64,000 bases of DNA from contig NZ_JANFLT010000005.1 of NCBI RefSeq assembly GCF_024385505.1, positions 434,001-498,000 on the forward strand, in the 5' to 3' direction. The position numbers and the translations under genes were made by a program. The notes beneath the pieces were generated by a model. It was not told the origin of the DNA. It ran no database searches and saw only the letters and a program-made list of their open reading frames with translations. Shown in pieces: positions 54,583 to 62,831 of the stretch. The stretch comes from Arthrobacter zhaoxinii (lineage in GTDB: Bacteria > Actinomycetota > Actinomycetes > Actinomycetales > Micrococcaceae). Each line of letters starts with the position of its first letter. Within the stretch, counting starts at the first letter, position 1.

Positions 54583-55467
54583 GTGTTTGAGCCGGCGCCC
54601 GGTTCAGGGCCGGGCGCAGTGATCCAGCCCGTCGGGGCACGCCGCCGCACTCCGGCCGGCGCGGCCCCTCCGGGGTCATCCCGCCCGGGATTCACCGACG
54701 AGGCTGCTGCACCGGCGGAAGCCGGGACGGCCGCGGTACCTGTCGACCCGGCGGTCCGCGCACGGGTCCGGCATATCGCCGCACTGCTGTCCGTGCCCCG
54801 TCCGCGGGCGGACGCGGTGCCGCGCCGCGGCAGCGGATCGCTCGCCAGCCTGCCCTACCGGGGCGGCAGTGATGACATCGACCTGGACCGGACCCTGGAG
54901 GTGCTGGCCGAGCGGCCGGTCCCCGACGACGAGGACATCGTGGTCCGGGACCGGGTGCGCACCCGCCGGTCCGTGGTGCTCGCGGTGGATGTTTCGGGGT
55001 CGATGAAGGGCGAACGCCTCCAGACGGCCGCTGCCACGGTGGGGGCGCTGGCCGCCGAACTGCACCGGGATGCGCTGGCCGTCATTGCCTTCTGGTCCGA
55101 TGCCGCGCTGCTGCTGCCGCTGGGCGCCGAGCTGAAGCCGATGGAACTGCTGGACACGCTGCTGCGCATCCCGGCCCGGGGGCTCACCAACATCAGCTTT
55201 CCGCTGGAGCTCGCCCACCGTGAACTGCTGCGGATCCCGGTTCGGGACGCGAGGGTGCTGCTGCTCTCGGACTGCGTCCACAACGCCGGCCCGGATCCCC
55301 GGATTGCCGCAGCACGCCTGCCTCGGCTGGACGTCCTGATCGACACCAGCGCGGAAACCGACGTCGAACTGGGCCGCCAGCTCGCCCGGGAAGGACACGG
55401 TACCGCCCGAACCATCCATACCTACCGGGACGTTGCGCCAGCCGTAAGCGCAGTGTTCGCAACCTGA
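54583..55467 (+). CDS. VWA (CoxE/MoxR-partner type) domain protein
   Basis: 294-aa protein. A Pro/Ala-rich N-terminal part (about 1-60) and a conserved block with RRGSGSLASLPYRGG precede a von Willebrand A domain with metal site DVSGS (136-140), Thr in GLTNISFPL and LSDCVHN. GTG 54583 is chosen because GAGGA lies 7 nt upstream; a TTG at 54544 has no ribosome-binding site. It should be the partner of the MoxR ATPase. The target enzyme is unknown; mycofactocin dehydrogenases are the natural candidates. Confidence 0.82.
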   Translation: MFEPAPGSGPGAVIQPVGARRRTPAGAAPPGSSRPGFTDEAAAPAEAGTAAVPVDPAVRARVRHIAALLSVPRPRADAVPRRGSGSLASLPYRGGSDDIDLDRTLEVLAERPVPDDEDIVVRDRVRTRRSVVLAVDVSGSMKGERLQTAAATVGALAAELHRDALAVIAFWSDAALLLPLGAELKPMELLDTLLRIPARGLTNISFPLELAHRELLRIPVRDARVLLLSDCVHNAGPDPRIAAARLPRLDVLIDTSAETDVELGRQLAREGHGTARTIHTYRDVAPAVSAVFAT

Positions 55468-55498
55468 AGGTCCAGTCTCAACCACGAAAGGCCGTGCC

Positions 55499-56695
55499 AT
55501 GTTCACCAATCCCTGGTTCGAAACCGTTGCCGAGGCCCAACGCCGCGCCAAGAAAAACCTGCCGAAATCCGTCTACGGCGCGCTGGTCGCCGGGTCGGAG
55601 CGAGGTGTCACCGTGGAGGACAACATTGCCGCGTTTTCGGAGCTGGGCTTCGCTCCGCATGTGGTTGGACAGTCCGCAAAGCGTGACCTGAGCACCACGG
55701 TCATGGGACAGCAGATCGCCCTCCCGGTGATCATCTCCCCCACCGGCGTGCAGGCCGTGCACCCCGAGGGTGAAGTCGCAGTGGCGCGTGCTGCCGCAAA
55801 CCGCGGGACCGTGATGAGCCTGAGTTCGTTCGCCAGCAAACCCGTGGAGCAGGTTGGAGCGGCTGCTCCCCAGTTGTTCTTCCAGATGTACTGGAGCGGA
55901 ACGCGGGAGGCGATGATCCAGCGCATGGAGCGTGCCCGGGCGGCCGGTGCCACGGGACTGATCTCCACCCTGGACTGGTCCTTCTCCAACGGCCGGGACT
56001 GGGGCAGTCCGGTGATCCCGGAAAAGATGACGCTGAAGGCCATGACCCGGTTGGCTCCGGAGGTGCTTCCGCATCCCCGCTGGCTGCTGGCCTTTGCCCG
56101 GTCCGGCCGGGTACCGGACCTGACGGTGCCGAACCTGGTCCCGCCGGGAGGCGAAGCCCCCACCTTCTTCGGGGCGTACGGCGAGTGGATGCAGACGCCG
56201 CCGCCCACCTGGGAGGACGTGGCCTGGCTGCGCGAGACGTGGGGAGGGCCGTTTATGCTCAAGGGCGTCAGCCGCGTGGACGATGCCCGCCGGGCGGTCG
56301 ACGCCGGCGTCACCGCACTCTCGGTCTCCAACCACGGCGGCAACAACCTCGACGGCACCCCGGCCACCATCCGGCTCCTCCCCGCCGTTGCCCAGGCGGT
56401 CGGCGGCCAGGTTGAGGTGCTGCTCGACGGCGGTATCCGGCGCGGCAGCGACGTGGCCAAGGCGCTGGCCCTGGGTGCCCGGGCCGTGATGATCGGCCGG
56501 GCCTACCTGTGGGGGCTGGCCGCGAACGGCCAGGCAGGGGTGGAGAACGTCCTGGACATCCTCCAGGGCGGCCTCGACTCCGCCCTGCGGGGGCTGGGAA
56601 AAACCTCCATCCATGAACTGCGCCCCGAGGACCTGGTCATTCCGTCCGGGTTCACCCGGTCAGTGGGAGACCCGCCCAAGGACCGGGAGAGCTGA
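55499..56695 (+). CDS. mftD: Mycofactocin biosynthesis FMN oxidase/deaminase
   Basis: 398-aa FMN protein of the 2-hydroxy-acid dehydrogenase family. It begins NPWFETVAEAQRRAKKNLPKSVYGALVAGSERG, the MftD signature, with VSNHGGNNLDGTPATI for the active-site His and Arg and LLDGGIRRGSDVAKAL for FMN phosphate. It oxidatively deaminates the free dipeptide product to premycofactocin. GAAAGG ribosome-binding site; mftE follows directly. Confidence 0.96.
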   Translation: MFTNPWFETVAEAQRRAKKNLPKSVYGALVAGSERGVTVEDNIAAFSELGFAPHVVGQSAKRDLSTTVMGQQIALPVIISPTGVQAVHPEGEVAVARAAANRGTVMSLSSFASKPVEQVGAAAPQLFFQMYWSGTREAMIQRMERARAAGATGLISTLDWSFSNGRDWGSPVIPEKMTLKAMTRLAPEVLPHPRWLLAFARSGRVPDLTVPNLVPPGGEAPTFFGAYGEWMQTPPPTWEDVAWLRETWGGPFMLKGVSRVDDARRAVDAGVTALSVSNHGGNNLDGTPATIRLLPAVAQAVGGQVEVLLDGGIRRGSDVAKALALGARAVMIGRAYLWGLAANGQAGVENVLDILQGGLDSALRGLGKTSIHELRPEDLVIPSGFTRSVGDPPKDRES

Positions 56696-57451
56696 GTGGC
56701 CCCGTCCGCGCCCTTGCCGCCGTCGGCGCCGCCGTCGTGGAGTCTGGCGGCACGCACCTGGCCGGAGGTGCGCAGGGGTGCCACGGTCCTGGTGCCCACC
56801 GGCTCCACCGAACAGCACGGCCCGCACCTGCCCCTGGACACGGATACCGTGATTGCGGCGGCGGTCGCGGCCGAGGCTGCCGCGAGGACCGGACGGGCCG
56901 ATGTCGTCGTCGCCCCGGCGCTGGCCTACGGCGCCAGCGGGGAGCACCAGGACTTTCCGGGCACGGTGTCGCTGGGGCATGAGGCACTGAGCCTGATGCT
57001 GGTGGAACTGGTCCGCTCGCTTTCGACCTGGGCGCACCGGGTTGTCTTCGTCAACGCGCACGGAGGAAACGCTGCGGGACTGGTCCGGGCGGTGGGGCAG
57101 CTGCTTGCCGAAAACCACTCGGTCGGATGGGTGCCCTGTACCTTCGGACCCGGGGATGCCCATGCGGGCCGGACGGAAACGTCGCTGATGCTGTATTTGG
57201 TGCCCGGGAGCGTCCACCTGGACCGGGCAGTCTGCGGGGACACGCGCCCGCTTCCCGAGCTGATGCCGGTGCTGCGGTCCGGCGGAGTGAAGGCTGTCTC
57301 CCCGCTCGGCGTCCTGGGCGACCCGGCCGGGGCCTCCGCGGCCGAAGGTCATGAGCTCCTCGCGGGCGCCGCCGGGGCCGTTGCCGCCCGCCTGGCCGGC
57401 GCTCCGGATCGGTACGGGTGCCTCCAGCCGCTGCCGGCGGCAGTTCCGTGA
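56696..57451 (+). CDS. mftE: Mycofactocin biosynthesis peptidase (creatininase family)
   Basis: 251-aa creatininase-like metallopeptidase. STEQHGPHLPLDTD (37-50) holds metal ligands Glu39, His41 and Asp48/Asp50, and VNAHGGN holds further ones. It cuts the modified C-terminal dipeptide from MftA. The GTG start follows the mftD stop with no gap, with GGAGA just upstream. Its own stop overlaps the mftF start (GTGA). Confidence 0.95.
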   Translation: MAPSAPLPPSAPPSWSLAARTWPEVRRGATVLVPTGSTEQHGPHLPLDTDTVIAAAVAAEAAARTGRADVVVAPALAYGASGEHQDFPGTVSLGHEALSLMLVELVRSLSTWAHRVVFVNAHGGNAAGLVRAVGQLLAENHSVGWVPCTFGPGDAHAGRTETSLMLYLVPGSVHLDRAVCGDTRPLPELMPVLRSGGVKAVSPLGVLGDPAGASAAEGHELLAGAAGAVAARLAGAPDRYGCLQPLPAAVP

Positions 57452-59004
57452 CCGGCCTTCCCGTCGGCTTCGGCATTCGGCTCTCCGAAAGCGTGCGGGT
57501 GGGCGGCAGGGCGCAGGTACTCACCGGCGGCTCTCCCCTGCGCGTACTGTTCCCGGGAGCGGCGGCACGGGAGCTGCTCGAAACAGGCGGGTTCTCGGTC
57601 AGCGACGGTCCTTCCGCAGCGCTGGCGGAGAAACTGCTTGCCTTCGGCATGGCCGACCCCGCAGCCGCTACCCTTGCGGTACCGGCCGGCCAGGCCGTGA
57701 CGTTCGTGGTGCCCGTGCGGGACCGCCCGGACAACCTGCGCCGGCTGCTGCAGAGTATCGGTCCGGGACAGCGGGTGGTGGTGGTGGATGACGCTTCGCT
57801 GTCCCCGCAGCCGATCGCCGACGCCGCTGCCGGCTACGCCGCCGAGTATGTCCCCCTAGCCGTGAACGCGGGGCCGGCCGCTGCCCGCAATGCCGGGCTG
57901 GCACGGGTCCGGACACCCTACGTGGCGTTTGTTGATTCGGACATGGTGCTGGATCCCGGGACCGTTCCTGCGCTGCTGCGGCATTTCGCCGATCCGGGCG
58001 TAGCCCTAGTTGCGCCGCGGATCCTGGGCTGGAATCCGGGCAATGACGCCGGGTGGATCTGCCGGTATGAGGATTCCCGCTCCTCCCTCGATCTCGGCAA
58101 GCGCCCGGCCCTGGTGCATCCGCGCGGGACGGTGTCATGGCTCCCCGCGGCGTGTCTGGTGGGACGCGTCGAGGCCCTGGGCAGCGGCTTCAGCGCCGAG
58201 CTGCGCGTCGCGGAAGACGTGGACCTGGTCTGGAATCTGGTCCGCCAGGGCAAGCGCGTGCGGTACGACCCGTCGGTGGCTGCGCGGCACGAGCACCGGC
58301 GGGAGCTTGTGCCGTGGCTGGCCCGCAAAATGTTCTACGGGACCGGGGCGCACGAGCTTTCCCGGCGGCACGGCAGCAACGTGGCCCCGGCGGTGCTGGC
58401 ACCGTGGAGCGTCGGGTTCCTTCTTGCCCTGCTGGCCCAGCGCCGCTGGTCACTGCCCGTGGCCGCCGTTCTGGCGGCGGCCACGGTCCTGCGGCTGGCC
58501 CGACGCCTCCGGCGCAGCCCGAAGCCCCTGCAGCTGGCAGCAGTCCTCGTGGGACAGGGGGTCCTGGCTGCGCTGGGGCAGGGATCGGCACTGCTGCTGC
58601 GGCACTGGTGGCCGCTGACAGCCGCGGGCAGCCTGTTCTCCGCACGCCTGCGCCGGGCAGCGCTTCTCGCCGGAGTGGTGGACGCCGCCGTGGAGTACCG
58701 GCGCACCGGGGCCGATCTGGATCCCGTGCGGTTCGCTGTTGCCCGCCGCCTGGATGATCTGGCCTACGGCGCCGGAGTGTGGCTCGGGGCGGTCCGAGGA
58801 CACTCAGTGGGAGCGCTGCTGCCCGAAATCACCGGTCTCCATGCTTTCCGACGGCGGCTGCGGCCGCTAGTGGATGGCCACGCCTTCGGGCAGTTCGTTG
58901 GTGGGCCGGCGGACGAAGAACGACGCCGCGACGGCGACAAGGGAGACCACCGCACCCCAGAAGAACGCCGTATGAACGCCGGAGGCGGCAGCGGAGACCG
59001 CTGA
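57448..59004 (+). CDS. mftF: Mycofactocin glycosyltransferase
   Basis: 518-aa GT2 enzyme that adds a beta-1,4 glucose chain to premycofactocin. An N-terminal PqqD-like part (about 1-75) leads to VTFVVPVRDRPDNL, VVVVDDASL, FVDSDMVLDPG and ELRVAEDVDLVWNLV, then two or three hydrophobic segments. GTG 57448 overlaps the mftE stop. The family usually ends near LLPEITG; here about 60 more residues, Arg/Asp-rich and unlike the family, run over the 3' end of the opposing MFS gene (58867-59004). Confidence 0.92.
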   Translation: MTGLPVGFGIRLSESVRVGGRAQVLTGGSPLRVLFPGAAARELLETGGFSVSDGPSAALAEKLLAFGMADPAAATLAVPAGQAVTFVVPVRDRPDNLRRLLQSIGPGQRVVVVDDASLSPQPIADAAAGYAAEYVPLAVNAGPAAARNAGLARVRTPYVAFVDSDMVLDPGTVPALLRHFADPGVALVAPRILGWNPGNDAGWICRYEDSRSSLDLGKRPALVHPRGTVSWLPAACLVGRVEALGSGFSAELRVAEDVDLVWNLVRQGKRVRYDPSVAARHEHRRELVPWLARKMFYGTGAHELSRRHGSNVAPAVLAPWSVGFLLALLAQRRWSLPVAAVLAAATVLRLARRLRRSPKPLQLAAVLVGQGVLAALGQGSALLLRHWWPLTAAGSLFSARLRRAALLAGVVDAAVEYRRTGADLDPVRFAVARRLDDLAYGAGVWLGAVRGHSVGALLPEITGLHAFRRRLRPLVDGHAFGQFVGGPADEERRRDGDKGDHRTPEERRMNAGGGSGDR

Positions 59005-60369
59005 CGCGCCGTCGGCCAGGGCCGCCGTCGTGCCGGTGGTCATCAGGGTGATGAAGACAGCAGTGCCGGCGGCGCCGGCAAGCTGCTGCAGCGTGTTGAT
59101 GATGGCGCTGCCGTGCGAGTACAGGGACTTGTCCAGCGAGCCCAGTGCCGAGGTGAACAGCGGAGTGAAGATGAAGCCCAGCCCGGCGTTCAGCAGGCAG
59201 TGCATCAGGATCACGAGGCCCACCGGGGTTTCATCCGTCAGCAGGGTCATGCCCCACAGGGCGGCACTGAGCACCACGGCGCCGGGAATCACCAGCGGGC
59301 GGGGACCGAAGCGGTCAAACAGGTTGCCCACGATCGGCGACAGGATGGCCATCACGGCACCGCCGGGAAGCAGCAGCAGCCCGGTGCGCAGCGTGTCCAG
59401 TCCCAGCACGTTCTGCAGGTACAGGGGCAGCACGATCAGGCAGCCGAACAGGGCCATCATGGAGACCAGCACCATAACGATCGCAACCACGAAGGGCTTG
59501 CTGGTGAACGTGCGCAGGTCCATCAGGGCACGGTCGGTGCGCTGGAGCACCAGCTGGCGCAGGACGAAGCAGGCCATGGCGAGGACGCCGACGGAGAGCG
59601 GGATCCACAGCGGCATCAGTTCCTTGCCCTGCGCGGCCTCGCCGATGCTGCTGAGGCCGAAGATGAGTCCGCCGAAGGCAAAGGTGGACAGCACGATGGA
59701 GAGCACGTCGAAGGGCACGCGCTTCGTTTCGGTGAGGTTCTGGACCTTCATTGCGCCCACAGCCAGTGACAGCAGGGCAATGGGCAGGACCAGCCAGAAC
59801 ATCCAGCGCCAGTCCAGGGCGTTGAGGATGATGCCGGAGACCGTGGGGCCGATGGCCGGTGCCACGGCGATAACGATGGAAATGGTTCCCATCATCTGTC
59901 CCCGCTTATGTGCGGGAACCGCGTTCAGCACCGTGGTCATCAGCAGCGGGAGCATAATGGCGGTACCGCCGGCCTGGATGATCCGGCCGCCCAGCAGCGT
60001 GCCGAACCCGGGAGCCAGCGCCGCCAGCAGGGTGCCGGCACTGAACAGGGACATTGCGGTCAGGAACAGTCCGCGCATGGAGAACCGCTGCAGCAGGAAG
60101 CCGGTGGCGGGAATGACCACGGCCATCGTCAGCATAAAGCCGGTGGTCAGCCACTGGGCGGTTCCCGCAGTGATGTCCAGGTCAGCCATGAGCCGGGGCA
60201 GCGCCACACTCATGATTGTCTCGTTCAGGATGACCACGAACGAGGAGACGAGCAGCAGCCCGATCACGGTCTTGGTGCGCGGATCCAGCGTGGCCGGAGC
60301 CGGCTTCTTTCGTGCGCGCCTGCCGGTTCCGGCAGTGGACACGGGTGTTGCGGAGGGATCGATACTCAA
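58867..60369 (-). CDS. MFS drug:H+ antiporter (DHA2, 14-TM type)
   Basis: 500-aa exporter with about 14 hydrophobic segments. The QWLTTGFMLTMAVVIPATGFLLQRF stretch and motif C (VAPAIGPTVSGIIL) mark DHA2 drug antiporters (EmrB/QacA type). Its own end (TNELPEGVAIH) looks natural, so the 138-bp overlap comes from the mftF side. A role in the mycofactocin pathway is not supported by anything but position. Confidence 0.9.
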   Translation of the reverse strand: MSIDPSATPVSTAGTGRRARKKPAPATLDPRTKTVIGLLLVSSFVVILNETIMSVALPRLMADLDITAGTAQWLTTGFMLTMAVVIPATGFLLQRFSMRGLFLTAMSLFSAGTLLAALAPGFGTLLGGRIIQAGGTAIMLPLLMTTVLNAVPAHKRGQMMGTISIVIAVAPAIGPTVSGIILNALDWRWMFWLVLPIALLSLAVGAMKVQNLTETKRVPFDVLSIVLSTFAFGGLIFGLSSIGEAAQGKELMPLWIPLSVGVLAMACFVLRQLVLQRTDRALMDLRTFTSKPFVVAIVMVLVSMMALFGCLIVLPLYLQNVLGLDTLRTGLLLLPGGAVMAILSPIVGNLFDRFGPRPLVIPGAVVLSAALWGMTLLTDETPVGLVILMHCLLNAGLGFIFTPLFTSALGSLDKSLYSHGSAIINTLQQLAGAAGTAVFITLMTTGTTAALADGASAVSAAASGVHTAFFWGAVVSLVAVAASFFVRRPTNELPEGVAIH

Positions 60370-60514
60370 GGAGGCAGAATCCTATTCATGGTGCGCGGGC
60401 GCCGCTTGGAGGGCGCAGGGACGGACGGCACTTCAGCGGGCCCGGCCTGCCATCGTACGTGGTTGAAGGATCAAGTGTTCGGGATATTCGCCCAACGCGG
60501 AAAGCCGCGGTGCG

Positions 60515-60841
60515 CTAGAACCCGGTGACAAGGAGTCCGAACCCCAGCACAAACAGCACCACCAGCCAGCAGCCGCCCGCGATGGCGGACGCTGCGGTCA
60601 GAACCAGCGACACCCAGGGACGCTGGAACCGCTGACGCAGCCACTCGAAAACCAGCGGGGCGGAGAGCAGCAGCATCACCGCCGAGCCCAGGATCAGACC
60701 GAGCAGGACGGTGGCCTGCACCGTTTCGGGAAAGATCCACAGCTGCAGGACGACGACGGTGACCGCCAGCACCGCCGCCGCTGCGGACTGCACGATCCAG
60801 GCAACGCCGAGATGCGGCCAGGCTTCCACGTTCTTACTCAT
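60515..60841 (-). CDS. Small membrane protein of unknown function
   Basis: 108-aa protein with three hydrophobic segments (about 15-35, 40-62 and 78-105) and no known motif. It starts 11 nt after the antiporter gene stops (both minus strand), so it may be co-transcribed with it. A link to the antiporter is possible but unsupported. Confidence 0.7.
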   Translation of the reverse strand: MSKNVEAWPHLGVAWIVQSAAAAVLAVTVVVLQLWIFPETVQATVLLGLILGSAVMLLLSAPLVFEWLRQRFQRPWVSLVLTAASAIAGGCWLVVLFVLGFGLLVTGF

Positions 60842-60852
60842 GTTGGGGAAGT

Positions 60853-62433
60853 CTAGTGGCGTTCCGGGCGGTCCATGGTAACGGTGCGCAGATCCAGGCG
60901 GCGCAGCACGCGGTCCACGGCCTCCGGATCCATGCCGCGCTGCCGGCGGGCCTCGAGCACTTCCCGGCGCGCTGCGTCCATGGCTTGGCGCTGGACCACG
61001 TCCATGACCTCCAGGGTTGCCTTCCGGTCCAGCATCTTCTGCGATTCATCCTCTTCGTCGCTCTCCAGCATGGAGTGCAGCGAGGCCATCCGTTTGGCCA
61101 GTGCGGCGCGGCGGTCCGGCGGCAGCTGCTGGATGGCTGCCGAACGCTTCATGGTCTCGACGGCGACCCGTTCGGCCCGGAGCGCGAGTTCGCGTTCCAT
61201 CCGGTCGGCCTCTTTATGGTCGTTGGGCAGCTTCAGGGCCCGCATCAGCCACGGCAGCGTCAATCCCGGTACCACCAGGGTCACCACGAGGACCGCGCAG
61301 GCGCAGGCGACCACGAAGTTCCGTCCGGGCAGCGCGTCTCCGGCAAGCGTGGTGCCCGGCAGGGCGAGGGCAAGCGCCAGGGTTGCCAGGCCGCGCATGC
61401 CGCACCAGGAAAGGACCAGGACCTCTTTCAACGAACCCGGGACATGGTTCTTTTCGGTCCCGCCCATCCGGTAGATCGCCATCATCCACAGGAACCGGAC
61501 CAGCAGCACGGCCGCGCACACGGCCAGGATGCCGGGGATGAAACTCAGCAGCTGGGCACCCTCGTCCTCGATGATGTACCGCATCTCGATGCCCACCAGG
61601 CCGAACGCGGCGCCGGTGGTCAGCAGCTCCACCACGTCCCAGAACGCGGTGCGGGTCAGGCGCTCCTCCGAGTCCTGCGGGCGGGCACGACGGCCCAGTT
61701 CCAAGGCGGTGACGACGACGGCGACCACTCCGGAAAAGTGCACTTCTTCGGCCAGCAGGTAGACGGCGAAGGGTGCAACGAGGGTGGAGGCCGAGCGGGC
61801 CACCAGGTTCGGCACGAAGCGGTTCAGGCTGCCGACAACCCAGGCCATCGCCAGACCCAGCACCACGGCACCGGCCGCGGCGATGAGGAAGTCCGGCACC
61901 ACGTCCCAGCCCACGTGCCCGCCGCTGGTACTCGCCGCAACGGCAGCCTGGAAGATGACAATGGCGATCGCGTCGTTGAACAGGCCCTCGGTCTGCAGCA
62001 CGGTGATCAGCCGCCGCGGCATCCGGACCTTCCCGGCGACCGCTTCCACGGCCACCGGGTCGGGCGGGGCAACGATGGCGCCAAGTGCAATTGCGGCGGG
62101 CAGCCCGAGCGCCGGAACCATCGCCCAGGCGACGCCGGCCACCACGGCGACGGTGACCGCGACCAGCGCCACGGCCAGCAGCACCAGGGAGCGCCAGCGC
62201 AGCCGGAAGACGGACCAGGAGCTGCGTTGCGCGGCGGCGAAGAGCAGCGGCGGAAGGAAGAGGGGAAGGATCAGTTCCGGGTTGATATGGACTTCGGGAA
62301 TGATCGGCAGGAACGCGATGAGGGCCGAGGAAATCAGCATCAGTACCGGATACGGCAGCCGGATGCGTTCACCGATGCCCGCGGCCAGCACGGTTCCGAA
62401 AAGCAGCCCGATCAGGAGTATCAGGAAATCCAC
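60853..62433 (-). CDS. Na+/H+ antiporter (CPA1 family)
   Basis: 526-aa exchanger. About 12 membrane helices, with APPDPVAVEAVAG and TEGLFNDAIAIVIFQAAV as ion-site motifs, then a cytoplasmic helical tail (about 400-526) rich in Arg, Glu and Met. It should exchange Na+ for H+. The frame is open to 62496 but GTG 62433 fits the family's first helix better. The start is uncertain because the ribosome-binding site is weak. Confidence 0.87.
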   Translation of the reverse strand: MDFLILLIGLLFGTVLAAGIGERIRLPYPVLMLISSALIAFLPIIPEVHINPELILPLFLPPLLFAAAQRSSWSVFRLRWRSLVLLAVALVAVTVAVVAGVAWAMVPALGLPAAIALGAIVAPPDPVAVEAVAGKVRMPRRLITVLQTEGLFNDAIAIVIFQAAVAASTSGGHVGWDVVPDFLIAAAGAVVLGLAMAWVVGSLNRFVPNLVARSASTLVAPFAVYLLAEEVHFSGVVAVVVTALELGRRARPQDSEERLTRTAFWDVVELLTTGAAFGLVGIEMRYIIEDEGAQLLSFIPGILAVCAAVLLVRFLWMMAIYRMGGTEKNHVPGSLKEVLVLSWCGMRGLATLALALALPGTTLAGDALPGRNFVVACACAVLVVTLVVPGLTLPWLMRALKLPNDHKEADRMERELALRAERVAVETMKRSAAIQQLPPDRRAALAKRMASLHSMLESDEEDESQKMLDRKATLEVMDVVQRQAMDAARREVLEARRQRGMDPEAVDRVLRRLDLRTVTMDRPERH

Positions 62434-62831
62434 CGGTTCAGCCGTCCGCTCGGAGCTTGCTTCGGACCGACCGCGCCGCGTATTCCATCTCCGCACCTGC
62501 TTCTTTCGGATGTGTAAGTATTTCGTTAATTATTGCATTGAGTGCAGATAATGCCGGGGAGGTTTGCGGTGTGGGCGCGGCCCGCGGAATGTTCCCCGGG
62601 CGGGCGGGGAGATCATAGGGGCGGGTTACTGAGATCACCGAAAACCAAAGCCCGGGGCTCTTCGCGCCGCACTCGAAAGCGGCTAAAATTGAACGGAAGT
62701 TTTGTGCGTCCAAGGACGCCTCTGCGGCGTCCACCAGCGACATAAGCAAGATCCCGGTGATATGAGTTGAAGGTCTTCTTCTCCCCCGTTGCATTAGCTC
62801 CTTCCGCCGTCCCGAAGGGGGCGCTGCATCC
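62434..62831. other. Gene-free divergent promoter region
   Basis: No credible gene. It separates the antiporter (minus) from the ManA-like gene (plus). A short AT-rich tract at about 62500-62560 stands out from the high-GC background and probably holds the antiporter promoter. A small dyad, TGCATTGAGTGCA, lies at 62534-62546. No terminator was seen. Confidence 0.4.

Noticed and set aside
58867-60369. MFS exporter as part of the mycofactocin pathway
   Set aside because: It is convergent with mftF and of a general drug-export type; only position suggests a link.
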